Below are positions 17,830 through 25,127 of a stretch of 64,000 nt of DNA, in pieces (the first letter of the stretch is position 1; each line of letters opens with the position of its first letter). Origin of the DNA: Natrinema salifodinae (GTDB lineage Archaea; Halobacteriota; Halobacteria; Halobacteriales; Natrialbaceae). The DNA lies in assembly GCF_900110455.1 (NCBI RefSeq), contig NZ_FOIS01000002.1:620001-684000 (forward strand). The letters run 5' to 3'. A program made the translations under genes and the position numbers. Below the pieces are notes generated by a model that ran no database searches, had not been told where the DNA came from, and saw only the letters and a list, made by a program, of their open reading frames with translations.

Positions 17830-19470
17830 TCACTGCTGTCCCACGCGGTGCTCCTCCGCGCCCCAGTACTCCTCGCGAAGCTCGTACTTCTGGACCTTGC
17901 CGGTCGCCGTCTCCGGGAGGTCCTTGACGAAGTCGACGCTCGTCGGTTTCTTGTAGCCCGCCAGGCGCTCGCCGACGAAGTCGACGATGTCGTTTTCGGC
18001 GGGATTCGCGTCCCGCCGCGGGACGACCAGCGCCTTCGGCGTTTCGCCCCATTCCTCGCTGGGAACCGGGATGACCGCGGCCTTCAGGACGTCCGGATGG
18101 TCGTAGAGGACGTCCTCGACCTCGATGCTCGAGATGTTCTCGCCACCGGAGATGATGATGTCCTTCTTGCGGTCCTGGATCGCGACCATCCCGTCCGCGT
18201 CGATCGTCGCCAGGTCGCCGGTGTGGAAGTAGCCCTCCAGCCGCTCGGAGAACGCTTTTTCCGTAGCATCGGGCTTGTCGAGATAGCGGTCCATCACCTG
18301 GTTGCCGCGGACGACAATCTCGCCGATGGTCTCCCCGTCGCGGGGGACGTCGGTGCCGTCCTCGTCGACGACCCGGACGTCGGTACAGAGCGTCTCGCTG
18401 CCCTGCTTGACCTTGAGTTCGCGGCCGCGCGCAGCGAGCCGGCGCGGCGAGTTGCTCGTCGTGATGATCGGCGCGGTCTCGGTGAGCCCGTAGATGTGGA
18501 TGATCCGCCAGCCGAACTCGTCCTCGACGGTCTCGATGGTGGCCGTCGCGGGCGCCGACCCGGCGGTCGCGATGCGGACGTCGCGGTCGCCGGTCGTCTC
18601 GACGGCTCCGGCGGTTTCACCGCCTTCGCTCCGCTGCCCCGACGGCGCAGCGCTCTCCTCGTAATGGCCGATGAGGTTGTTGAGCACCGTCGGCGCGCCG
18701 CACATGAACGTCACGTCGTACTCGCGTACGCGCTCGAAGACCCCCTCGGCGTCGAATGTCCGCTGGCAGACGTGGGTCCCGCCGGTGCCCGTGATGGCGT
18801 AGGTGTGGCCCCACCCGTTGCAGTGGAACATCGGCAGCGTCCAGAGGTAGGTGTCGTCGTCCCGGATCTCCATGTGCTGGTTCAGAACTAAGGCGTGCCA
18901 GTGTTCGGTCCGGTGAGTCCGCACGACCCCCTTCGGATCGCCCGTCGTCCCCGAGGTGTAGTTGATGCTGGCGTCGTCGTCCTCGCTGATCTCGGGCCGG
19001 TCGGGCTCCTCGGTCGGCTGTCCGTCGAGGACCGTCTCGTAGTCTTCCCAATTGCCGTCGATCTCATCGGCCCGATAGCCGACAAACGTCTCCGCCGGGA
19101 TCTCGTCGCGGATCGCCTCGGCCTTCCCCGCGTAGTCGTAGTCCGCGACGATCGTCCCCGCCTCGCAGTCGTCGAGGATGTATTCGTACTCGCCTGGCGT
19201 CAGCCGATAGTTCAGCGGTACGAACACCGCCCCGAGCTTGTTCGTCGCGTACAGCGCCTCGATGAAATAGTGCGTGTTCGGCGCGAGCACGGCGACGCGA
19301 TCCCCCTGCTCGACGCCCCGCTCCGCGAGCGCGTGCGCGAATCGATTCACCCGCTCGTTCACCTCGGCATAGGTGTACTCCGTCCCGTCGTGGGCGACGA
19401 TCCCCGTGACGTCGCCGTAGATGTCGACCGCCCGGTCAAGGAAGTCCGTGGTGCGCATCTCTTCTTTCAT
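17830..19470 (-). CDS. AMP-dependent acyl-CoA synthetase
   Basis: This 546-residue ANL-superfamily enzyme activates a carboxylic acid with ATP and joins it to CoA. The AMP/ATP-binding P-loop is YTSGTTGDPKGVV (about 175). Further core motifs are IYGLTETAP (about 325), YFHTGDLATIDADGMVAIQDR (about 415) and the C-terminal domain with GGENISSIEVED and the catalytic-Lys region ETATGKVQKYEL. A Gln/Glu/Gly-rich loop near 280 is an insertion. The sequence looks most like medium-chain or long-chain fatty acyl ligases (AlkK-like). Substrate cannot be read from sequence. Monocistronic, upstream of the tRNA gene on the opposite strand. Confidence 0.9.
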   Translation of the reverse strand: MKEEMRTTDFLDRAVDIYGDVTGIVAHDGTEYTYAEVNERVNRFAHALAERGVEQGDRVAVLAPNTHYFIEALYATNKLGAVFVPLNYRLTPGEYEYILDDCEAGTIVADYDYAGKAEAIRDEIPAETFVGYRADEIDGNWEDYETVLDGQPTEEPDRPEISEDDDASINYTSGTTGDPKGVVRTHRTEHWHALVLNQHMEIRDDDTYLWTLPMFHCNGWGHTYAITGTGGTHVCQRTFDAEGVFERVREYDVTFMCGAPTVLNNLIGHYEESAAPSGQRSEGGETAGAVETTGDRDVRIATAGSAPATATIETVEDEFGWRIIHIYGLTETAPIITTSNSPRRLAARGRELKVKQGSETLCTDVRVVDEDGTDVPRDGETIGEIVVRGNQVMDRYLDKPDATEKAFSERLEGYFHTGDLATIDADGMVAIQDRKKDIIISGGENISSIEVEDVLYDHPDVLKAAVIPVPSEEWGETPKALVVPRRDANPAENDIVDFVGERLAGYKKPTSVDFVKDLPETATGKVQKYELREEYWGAEEHRVGQQ

Positions 19471-19720
19471 TATTTGTCACTCGATACCACAGACCATGTC
19501 ATCGCCCTAATTTCTATCTCCGCCTTCCTCTCGTTGGGATGGTCGTCACTCGATCGGAATCGGTACTCGAGTCACATTCCGCGCGATGTGAGCGACGGTG
19601 GCCTGGTACTATGCGCTCGCTGTGCGGACTCGATTCGCCGGCCGCCAGGATCGGCGTTCCGCGGGACGAAACCGTGTCCCACGACAGCGAACCCCGCTTC
19701 CGTCGTCGAATATCGAGGGG

Positions 19721-19727
19721 TTTATAC
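19721..19727 (+). promoter_or_regulatory. TATA box for tRNA-Ala
   Basis: TTTATAC lies about 35 nt before the mature tRNA 5' end, which would place transcription start a few bases upstream of the tRNA with a short leader. Confidence 0.5.
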
Positions 19728-19758
19728 AGTCGTACGCGAAATGTGCTGATGCGAACGA

Positions 19759-19830
19759 GGGCTCGTAGATCAGAGGTAGATCACTCCCTTGGCATGGGAG
19801 AGGCCCCGGGTTCAAATCCCGGCGAGTCCA
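19759..19830 (+). tRNA. tRNA-Ala (anticodon GGC)
   Basis: The gene is 72 nt and folds as a complete cloverleaf. The acceptor stem GGGCTCG pairs with CGAGTCC and includes a G3:U70 wobble, the alanine identity element. The anticodon arm CTCCC-TTGGCAT-GGGAG gives anticodon GGC, and the T arm carries GTTCAAATC. The discriminator base is A and no CCA beyond it is encoded. An integrase gene follows directly, so the 3' end is the likely attachment site of the island. Confidence 0.95.
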
Positions 19831-19944
19831 CTCGAAATCTGGCACCTCAGGCCTTCTATTTGCGGAATTCCGTCCCCTAAGGGTGTTCTGACAGCTATCG
19901 ATACGACAGTGCTGACAGCTGCTTGCTCGAGAGTCATGTTCCTA

Positions 19945-20952
19945 TTATAGGTCTTCGATGAAGTCGCGTCGCTGTTCCATCTTCTCACAGTCTGTACGGC
20001 GGTCGTAGTGGCGATCGAGAACTTCCGAGGAAACGTCACACCGATCGCTGACGATCTTCTCGGGGATGTCCTCGCGGAGCTGGTATGTGATCGCGCCGCG
20101 CCGGATCGTGTGCGGCGAGAGACTGCTCGGGCAGTCGTAGTAGTGCCCGTACTCCGTGGCTTCGCAGTCATTCGGATCGCGGTCGTGGGGGCACTCTTCG
20201 ATCATACAGGGCTGTGTGAGTCGGTACACCTCCGACCGAATCTGACCGGAACTCAGCCGGCCCCGATCGCTCGTGATGAGCGGCTCACGCCCGTGCTTGT
20301 CCACGACATCGTGACGGTGGAATCGGATGTACTCGTCGAGGACATCGCAGTAGTAGTCGTCGAGCGCCATCGCGCGCTCGGCCGGCTCCTGGTTCTTGAG
20401 CGGCGTGCCCGTATCGGGGCGGTGGCGAAGCCAGAAGCACTGCTCGTCGGGCTCGTAGTCCTCGAGGTCGACCGCGCGAAGACTCCCGAGGCGAATCCCT
20501 GTGTGCCAGAGGATCGCCATGATGACGTGCTCGCGGCTCGCGCGCTTGTACCGCTCGAGGTAGCCGATGATCTTGTGGGCGCGATCGGCGTCGAGTAGTT
20601 CGTCGCGGGCCTCTTCACCGCGGTCGACATCCGGCAGTTTTACCCGCTCGCGCATCCCCGGTTCGACGGCGTCGATCGACGCGCAGAACTCGAGGAACAC
20701 GCGGAGCGTCGCGAGCTGCCCGCGGAGCGTGACGATGTTCACGTCCTCCTGTCGCCACACCCGGTATTGATGGAGATGCCGGCCGGTGAGATCGTTGAGG
20801 TTATCGATGCCGACCTTCTCACACCACTCGACGAAGGCGTCAAGCCGGTACTTGTGGTTCTGGAGCGTCTTCTCGCTCACCTCGAGTTCACGGTGCGAGA
20901 CGTAGAGATCGACCGCCTCGCGGGGTGAGATCGGCTCGAGGTCGTCGCTCAT
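19945..20952 (-). CDS. int: Tyrosine integrase of the island
   Basis: This 335-residue tyrosine recombinase has both domains. The N-terminal SAM-like core-binding domain (residues 10-100) has SEKTLQNHKYRLDAFVEWCE. The catalytic domain has R154 (HTGIRLGSL), H281 and R284 (PHTIRRGAI) and nucleophile Y316 (DRHYDRRT). A cysteine-rich loop (CMIEECPHDRDPNDCEATEY) inside the catalytic domain may bind zinc, as in other haloarchaeal integrases. It lies 114 bp from the tRNA-Ala gene and points toward it, the usual arrangement for an element integrated at a tRNA. Its start overlaps the 81-aa gene by four bases. Confidence 0.93.
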   Translation of the reverse strand: MSDDLEPISPREAVDLYVSHRELEVSEKTLQNHKYRLDAFVEWCEKVGIDNLNDLTGRHLHQYRVWRQEDVNIVTLRGQLATLRVFLEFCASIDAVEPGMRERVKLPDVDRGEEARDELLDADRAHKIIGYLERYKRASREHVIMAILWHTGIRLGSLRAVDLEDYEPDEQCFWLRHRPDTGTPLKNQEPAERAMALDDYYCDVLDEYIRFHRHDVVDKHGREPLITSDRGRLSSGQIRSEVYRLTQPCMIEECPHDRDPNDCEATEYGHYYDCPSSLSPHTIRRGAITYQLREDIPEKIVSDRCDVSSEVLDRHYDRRTDCEKMEQRRDFIEDL

Positions 20953-21194
20953 GTCTCTACCTCTCCGAGTTCAGACTGATCGTCGGCGAGTCGACGGCGG
21001 CCTCGAGAGTTCTCCGGCTGGATGTCCCGGACCTCGTCGGCCCAATCCTCGAGTCGCCGGCGAACGCGCTCGAGTTTGGCGTCGAGTTCGTCGACGGACG
21101 CGGCGCTCACCTCGGCACGGATCTTGTCGCGATCGTCAGTCGACGTACCGCGCGTGAGTTCGGTTGTGATCGAGATCGCGTCGTCCTCGCTCAT
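20949..21194 (-). CDS. Small coiled-coil protein coupled to the integrase
   Basis: The 81-residue protein has a central helix VDELDAKLERVRRRLEDWADEV that should form a coiled coil, with polar ends. It overlaps the integrase start by four bases and is itself overlapped by the upstream Cys-rich gene. Small proteins encoded beside archaeal integrases can act as directionality factors or accessory DNA-binding proteins. That is a hypothesis here; no HTH is evident. Confidence 0.7.
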   Translation of the reverse strand: MSEDDAISITTELTRGTSTDDRDKIRAEVSAASVDELDAKLERVRRRLEDWADEVRDIQPENSRGRRRLADDQSELGEVET

Positions 21195-21358
21195 GTGTGC
21201 CTCGCGACGCCGATGTTCGTTGGCTGATTGCCCTCGTCCTCGTACTCCGCTGCGAGTTCGTCTGCGCAGTCCTCACAGAGATAGCCGTCAGGAGTAATCA
21301 CTTCCTTCAGCCCGGTACACCGGGGCGTATCACAGGAATAGAGCGAGTAGCCGTTCAT
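21191..21358 (-). CDS. 55-aa zinc-ribbon protein
   Basis: The peptide MNGYSLYSCDTPRCTGLKEV continues with a second knuckle LCEDC. The CX4C and CX2C pairs (residues about 9-14 and 30-33) suggest one zinc ribbon. It overlaps both neighbours by four bases (ATGA), making it the middle link of a coupled chain that ends in the integrase. Such tiny zinc proteins are common on haloarchaeal viruses and integrative elements. Function is unknown. Confidence 0.65.
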   Translation of the reverse strand: MNGYSLYSCDTPRCTGLKEVITPDGYLCEDCADELAAEYEDEGNQPTNIGVARHT

Positions 21359-21561
21359 CGATTTACCTCCAGATCGCTACTGGGTATGAGATCGATACTC
21401 GCCGCTCGAGCAGTTGCGCACGATCGACAGGCTGATGCGTCGCGGTGAGCGTCGTAGCCGTCCGCGTCTGCGCCGCAGGTACAGCGAGCGTCAGACCTTT
21501 TGGCTGGCGATGCCTCTTGCCGTGCGTGGGGTACACGCCCCACGTGAGTTCCGCAATTCAT
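21355..21561 (-). CDS. Cys-rich small protein (68 aa)
   Basis: It starts MNCGTHVGRVPHARQEASPA and carries a CTCG knuckle and a CRSC knuckle (about residues 27-50) separated by an Asp/His-rich loop, so it is probably zinc-binding. ATG at 21561 is preferred to an open extension further upstream. It overlaps the 55-aa gene by four bases and is the first gene of the integrase transcription unit. Confidence 0.55.
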   Translation of the reverse strand: MNCGTHVGRVPHARQEASPAKRSDARCTCGADADGYDAHRDASACRSCATARAASIDLIPSSDLEVNR

Positions 21562-21711
21562 TGTGTATTCCGGAGCTACCTTCTGGGCGGCGTGCCAGCG
21601 CCGCCCGATCTCACATACCAACAAGAGTCATCTTCAGCCGAGTTGGTAGCTCCGTGTTTCTGTGTATAGGCTCTCTTTGCATATATGCGACGGCTGACTA
21701 AAGTAGGTCAG

Positions 21712-21732
21712 TATTCTCCAAAGCGGAGAATA
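21712..21732. promoter_or_regulatory. 21-bp palindrome, likely repressor operator
   Basis: TATTCTCC and GGAGAATA form a perfect 8-bp inverted repeat around AAAGC. It lies 39 bp before the first PhiH1-like repressor gene and between the divergent integrase and repressor units. It is the natural candidate operator for the winged-helix pair; binding is not shown. Confidence 0.5.
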
Positions 21733-21770
21733 TCGTAGGAATAGGTTAGTGTGTTCCGAAGTGGGCAGTA

Positions 21771-22082
21771 ATGAGGCAGTCGGGAACCTGGATGACAATC
21801 TGGGACGATCGCATTCTCGAGACTATTCGGAAGGAAGGTGCAAAACCAGTCGGCGAACTCGCCGAAGAAGAGGGTCTTCGGATTTCCCACTCTTCTGTCT
21901 CACGGCGCTGTAAGAAGCTCGCTGAACATGGATTGCTGACCCCGCTCGGAAACGGTGTCTATACTATTACTGACAGAGGGGAGGCCTATCTTGATGAGGA
22001 GTACGACGCTGAGAATGAGGTCTTCCTCAATGGCAACGGTTCGAGAGACGGCCCCACAGTGAGTGAGACATCGGAATCGTGA
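21771..22082 (+). CDS. PhiH1 repressor-like winged-helix protein (first of pair)
   Basis: The protein has 103 residues. MRQSGTWMTIWDDRILETIRKEG opens a winged-helix domain (helices to about residue 55, SHSSVSRRCKKLAEHGLL as recognition region), then a wing (LGNGVYTITDRGEAYL) and an acidic tail. Haloarchaeal phage PhiH1 repressor relatives have this exact layout and opening. It overlaps the next gene by four bases. In an integrated element it would be expected to control lysogeny or excision genes such as the divergent integrase unit. Confidence 0.8.
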   Translation: MRQSGTWMTIWDDRILETIRKEGAKPVGELAEEEGLRISHSSVSRRCKKLAEHGLLTPLGNGVYTITDRGEAYLDEEYDAENEVFLNGNGSRDGPTVSETSES

Positions 22083-22369
22083 CGGATCGAAGACCAGCCC
22101 GATGGATGTGTACGCTCAACGAGCGGATCCTTGAGTACCTCGAAGAGGATTCTTGGTCAACTCCTCGCTATATGGAACAGGCTATGGGATTCAATGCTTC
22201 TCGAGGGAGAATCCAAGAGCGGTGCCGAATGCTTACACAGGCTGGTCTCATCACACCGGTGTTTAGCGATCATCACATGTACGAAATCACTGGTAAAGGT
22301 CAGGAGTACCTCGAGGGAGAATTAGATGTAGAGAATCTTCCTCAGCCTACGATTCACCGTCTTCTCTAA
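22079..22369 (+). CDS. PhiH1 repressor-like winged-helix protein (second of pair)
   Basis: The 96-residue protein uses a GTG start inside the previous stop (GTGA overlap). MTDRRPARWMCTLNERILEY is a typical opening for these repressors, followed by a winged helix (STPRYMEQAMGFNASRGRIQERCRML) and wing (TPVFSDHHMYEITGKGQEYL). It is a diverged paralogue of the first gene, so heterodimers or a regulatory cascade are possible. The tandem arrangement points to duplication within haloarchaeal elements. Confidence 0.8.
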   Translation: MTDRRPARWMCTLNERILEYLEEDSWSTPRYMEQAMGFNASRGRIQERCRMLTQAGLITPVFSDHHMYEITGKGQEYLEGELDVENLPQPTIHRLL

Positions 22370-22462
22370 TCATCGCGATAGAGCCGGCAGACCCGTCCGA
22401 TAACTGGTAAAGCTGTGTTCTGAGTGTAGAAGATATATTCAACACAGAGAACGAGATGTCAC

Positions 22463-22525
22463 ATGAAATTTGAAGTACTTGACTCCTTCACATTCCACAG
22501 TTGCCACTGGGTACATCGGGTCTGA
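22463..22525 (+). pseudogene. Short 20-codon ORF behind a well-placed promoter, possible gene remnant
   Basis: GATATATTC at 22431-22440 lies about 27 nt before an ATG at 22463, ideal leaderless spacing. The frame MKFEVLDSFTFHS continues only to codon 20 before TGA. A second open segment with protein-like composition resumes by 22608-22790. The two could be pieces of one broken gene, or the short ORF could be a leader peptide. An imperfect hairpin (GGTAGTT and AACTACC) follows the stop. Confidence 0.3.
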
Positions 22526-22634
22526 GGTAGTTGTGGGCTCGAAAACTACCGAGACACTCCTGCTCCTTCTGAATCCGCCAGAATATTAAATAAGAGACAA
22601 AGCTTATAGGTAAATAATTCCCAATAGTTCACTC

Positions 22635-22790
22635 TTGCAATTCTCTGCGTTGCACACAGCCGGTAAACATGTCAGAGAAGGACCGTTATTACTTTATGCT
22701 GTGGACAATGAGTTTGCGACTAAGAAGGCATGGGAAGAGACTAGCCATCTCGCACCCATCCCACTTACAGACAGGCAAGGGGAACAATAA
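22635..22790 (+). CDS. Possible 51-aa ORF (TTG start) or 3' remnant of a broken gene
   Basis: In this frame the peptide contains KHVREGPLLLYAVDNEF and KKAWEETSHLAPIPL, with amino-acid use like a real protein. The stop TAA overlaps the next ATG (TAATG), indicating coupled translation. The only start in reach is TTG at 22635. It may instead be the intact tail of a gene whose 5' part decayed. No family is recognised. Confidence 0.4.
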   Translation: MQFSALHTAGKHVREGPLLLYAVDNEFATKKAWEETSHLAPIPLTDRQGEQ

Positions 22791-23017
22791 TGCCACAGGA
22801 AATCATCTTCGGAGAAGAAAAACGCGAATACGTTCTTGATGCACTCAACCGAGAGGTTGATGACGACGGATTTGTCGTCAAACCTAACGGGGAGCGCGTC
22901 CTAGCCACTGACGGGGAACCTATCAAAGCGGATGACATTGGGTATATTGGCCACGGTTCTACTGACTTTGTCCGCGACGATATCTCTGAAATTCGCAAGT
23001 ATCTCCACGATTCATAG
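22790..23017 (+). CDS. Unknown 75-aa protein of the AT-rich operon
   Basis: The protein has 75 residues starting MPQEIIFGEEKREYVLDALN, is mixed alpha/beta in character, and has VKPNGERVLATDGEPIKADD and GYIGHGSTDFVRDDISEI. There are no cysteines, no membrane segments and no known motif. It overlaps the preceding ORF by one base and is followed 8 bp later by the 332-aa gene, so all are likely one transcript. Confidence 0.65.
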   Translation: MPQEIIFGEEKREYVLDALNREVDDDGFVVKPNGERVLATDGEPIKADDIGYIGHGSTDFVRDDISEIRKYLHDS

Positions 23018-23025
23018 TATTCTAT

Positions 23026-24024
23026 ATGGGCGATTGGGACAATTTTCTGGGAAATCTTTTTTCGAGTAGCGATACCAGCGGCAATACTCACGACGAAAAC
23101 GAGGACCAATCTCCGTTAGCCGAAGACGACCCCCATCACAAATATTCGACAGGGACAGCGCTCGAGGTCGACCAATCACCAGATAAGCCCGACGAGTTAC
23201 CTGACCAATCACAATATGACGTTGTCTCCATCACAGCCCTAGACGACGGTCAAATTTATCAAGTCGATACAGTAAATGGCCGGGAGGTTTTGTTTGTAGA
23301 CCCAGAGAACGCGGGAGACGCCCGTCAACCCGACGCTAAGGCTTCAATCAGAGACGGCAAAGAAAAAACAGGTGGTCTATCACCATCTAAAACACATCCT
23401 CTGATTGCTGCCTATCATGGCACAGGGAAGGAATATATGGATTCTCTTGAAGAGTTTTACGAACATAAAGTTCCTGCTCGTTTTGTAGAAATGATTAAAG
23501 ATGCTGCCTTGCTACGTTATGCTGAAGCCTACGATAATCTCTCATTGTTGGATGTTCGAGAGCGGAAAGAAGAGATGACTAAATATGGAGACGAAGCCCT
23601 ACACGTGGCATCATTTTGTTCGTCAGGGTTCTTTGATTACGATGGGATTTTCCAGAAGAAATACCGGGAACGGGTTCTCAATGGCTCGGATACCAAAGAC
23701 AACTATCGTGACGCCTTCATCCGAATTATCCGCACGGCTCCATTCGTAGAATTTGTTAAAAGCGATCATCAGGAGGCGTATTATATAGATGGTGACCTTG
23801 AACCGTATAAACAAGTCTACGATGACGCCCTACGTAAAGCTCGACATATCGACGAATATGCCTGGAACTTCGAATATATTCAAATCCGTGGAACCGGGCA
23901 CGATACACATCCCACTGTCAGAAACACTTGTCAGTATTTCAATACCCACCACGATAGCCTTGATTGCCTCCTTGAGATGGAAGAACGAGATCTCGTATTT
24001 CGATTCGATCCAGATACGCTCTAA
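23026..24024 (+). CDS. Unknown 332-aa soluble protein of the AT-rich operon
   Basis: Residues 1-60 are acidic and low-complexity (SSSDTSGNTHDENEDQSPLA). Residues about 60-110 look like a small beta domain (YDVVSITALDDGQIYQVDTV), and the rest is helical with conserved-looking aromatic and charged pairs (EFYEHKVPARFVEMIKDAAL, YAWNFEYIQIRGTGHDTHP). No nuclease, ATPase or TIR-type motif is recognised. AT-rich codon use differs from the core genome. The 4-helix membrane gene follows after 6 bp, a two-component layout seen in some anti-phage modules; any such role is speculation. Confidence 0.7.
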   Translation: MGDWDNFLGNLFSSSDTSGNTHDENEDQSPLAEDDPHHKYSTGTALEVDQSPDKPDELPDQSQYDVVSITALDDGQIYQVDTVNGREVLFVDPENAGDARQPDAKASIRDGKEKTGGLSPSKTHPLIAAYHGTGKEYMDSLEEFYEHKVPARFVEMIKDAALLRYAEAYDNLSLLDVRERKEEMTKYGDEALHVASFCSSGFFDYDGIFQKKYRERVLNGSDTKDNYRDAFIRIIRTAPFVEFVKSDHQEAYYIDGDLEPYKQVYDDALRKARHIDEYAWNFEYIQIRGTGHDTHPTVRNTCQYFNTHHDSLDCLLEMEERDLVFRFDPDTL

Positions 24025-24030
24025 TACATA

Positions 24031-24420
24031 ATGTCGTACCTTCGAGATGCACTAGAGATCATCAATGACGATACACCAGTCTTTGCATTCCTCCCGGTGG
24101 CTAATGTTACTTACCTCCTCATTCTTGAATATCAACCAAGGGTATTTCTCGGCGGTATTCTTGTGACACTACTTTCCTCTCTTCTATATTTACTTATTGA
24201 CCAAGATCCAGCATATGATAGCCAGAAAAACTGGGTAAGGGTGATATTCGTCACTTGGTTAGTCCTCTATGCTGAAAGCATTCGTCGACTTTTTGAAGAG
24301 CTTAATCGAAATCTTGTTTTTCCAGAAATTCTCATCTTTGTCTCAACAACGTTCATTAGTCTCGTTGTCTGTGACAAGATACTAAAGAATGTACTGGACG
24401 ATTATACAGGGACAATCTGA
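24031..24420 (+). CDS. Four-helix membrane protein of the AT-rich operon
   Basis: The 129-residue protein has four predicted membrane helices: near VFAFLPVANVTYLLILEY, GGILVTLLSSLLYLLI, VIFVTWLVLYAESI and LIFVSTTFISLVVCDKI. Loops are short and one is charged (DQDPAYDSQKNW). It follows the 332-aa gene by 6 bp and ends 5 bp before the convergent recombinase gene. Small four-helix proteins paired with a soluble partner are often effectors or toxins, but nothing in the sequence proves that. Confidence 0.7.
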   Translation: MSYLRDALEIINDDTPVFAFLPVANVTYLLILEYQPRVFLGGILVTLLSSLLYLLIDQDPAYDSQKNWVRVIFVTWLVLYAESIRRLFEELNRNLVFPEILIFVSTTFISLVVCDKILKNVLDDYTGTI

Positions 24421-24425
24421 TCCCC

Positions 24426-25013
24426 TTAGAGCCAGCTAACTTTCTGGCGTTCTCGTTGCTGTGCCTCTGGACTGTAGCTACCCCGATAATGCTCGAGGAA
24501 GGTCTCGAGGTCGTTCCATCCGCCCCAGTCACACACTAGGAGAGGGTCGACATCGTCGGAGGCGAGCGCGGTCGCCCAGGTCCGTCGGAGATCGTGGAAC
24601 CCGAGGTGATCCCAGCCGGCGTCTCCAGTCTCGTCGTACAGCTGGTCGGCAGCCGATCGCACCCACCGCCGGAGCGACCGCGTACTGGTGATCTCGACGA
24701 GCGACGAGCTGGTCGGGGCGTCGCGCACGTCGTCGACTGTCCGGATTGTCGTCGCGAGATCGCGCGGAACCGGTGTCTCTCGGAACTTGTCGCCCTTCCC
24801 GTGCCAGACACGGAGCATCGTCCCGGCGTCGGTATCGACGATGTCCTCCGGCGCAACGTCGAGGACTTCGTGTGAGCGGAGCCCGCACCGCGCTCCGAGT
24901 GCGAACGCGATCCGCTGTTGGGTGTCGTCGGCCGCCTCAAGCAACTGTTCTACTTCGTTCTGGCTGAGCCAGACCTTCATGTCGTCGCGGTTCTCGTGCT
25001 GTTGGAGATTCAT
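24426..25013 (-). CDS. Minimal tyrosine recombinase (catalytic domain only) at the head of the cassette array
   Basis: This 195-residue tyrosine recombinase has all catalytic residues visible: R46 (CGLRSHEVL), K73 (HGKGDKF), H140 and R143 (HDLRRTW), W166 in the usual second-His place (GGWNDLETF), and nucleophile Y176 (EHYRG). Only about 17 residues precede the catalytic fold, so the N-terminal core-binding domain of Xer and phage integrases is absent. The gene reads away from the repeat array, and a 24-bp palindrome sits 3 bases before its ATG. Short integrases of this kind occur in haloarchaeal viruses and plasmids. Position and site similarity make it the candidate enzyme for the 29-bp sites. 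Confidence 0.9.
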   Translation of the reverse strand: MNLQQHENRDDMKVWLSQNEVEQLLEAADDTQQRIAFALGARCGLRSHEVLDVAPEDIVDTDAGTMLRVWHGKGDKFRETPVPRDLATTIRTVDDVRDAPTSSSLVEITSTRSLRRWVRSAADQLYDETGDAGWDHLGFHDLRRTWATALASDDVDPLLVCDWGGWNDLETFLEHYRGSYSPEAQQRERQKVSWL

Positions 25014-25015
25014 GC

Positions 25016-25039
25016 GTCCGGGTAGCCTGCATCCCGGAC
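25016..25039. promoter_or_regulatory. 24-bp palindrome at the recombinase start, related to the array sites
   Basis: GTCCGGG (25016-25022) and CCCGGAC (25033-25039) are perfect inverted repeats separated by 10 bp, touching the recombinase start codon region. The outer GTCCG/CGGAC bases match the arms of the downstream 29-bp sites, but the spacing is 2 bp shorter. It may be an operator for self-repression or an attI-like primary site. Confidence 0.5.
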
Positions 25040-25071
25040 AAGAACCGCCGGGAATCTAGTTTTTTCGGTGG

Positions 25072-25093
25072 GGCTCGAGGGAGAGATCGAGCC
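25072..25093. repeat. Inverted repeat next to array site 1
   Basis: GGCTCGA (25072-25078) and TCGAGCC (25087-25093) are perfectly complementary around 8 nt and end 5 bp before site 1. None of the other sites has it, so it could be an accessory element special to the recombinase-proximal site. CTCGAG-type words are frequent in this genome, so chance is possible. Confidence 0.35.
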
Positions 25094-25098
25094 GATTC

Positions 25099-25127
25099 TG
25101 TCCGACTCTGTATGAGTTCTCGGACAC
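25099..25127 (+). repeat. Cassette-array site 1 (recombinase-proximal)
   Basis: A 29-bp site: left arm TGTCCGACTCT, 7-bp centre GTATGAG, right arm TTCTCGGACAC. The arms share an inverted TGTCCGA/TCGGACA core. It lies 85 bp upstream of the recombinase ATG and starts the array. Confidence 0.8.

Noticed and set aside
22391-22423. GTCCGATAACT near TTCTGAG as another array site
   Set aside because: The spacing between arms is about 6 bp longer than in all true sites, and the right arm does not match.
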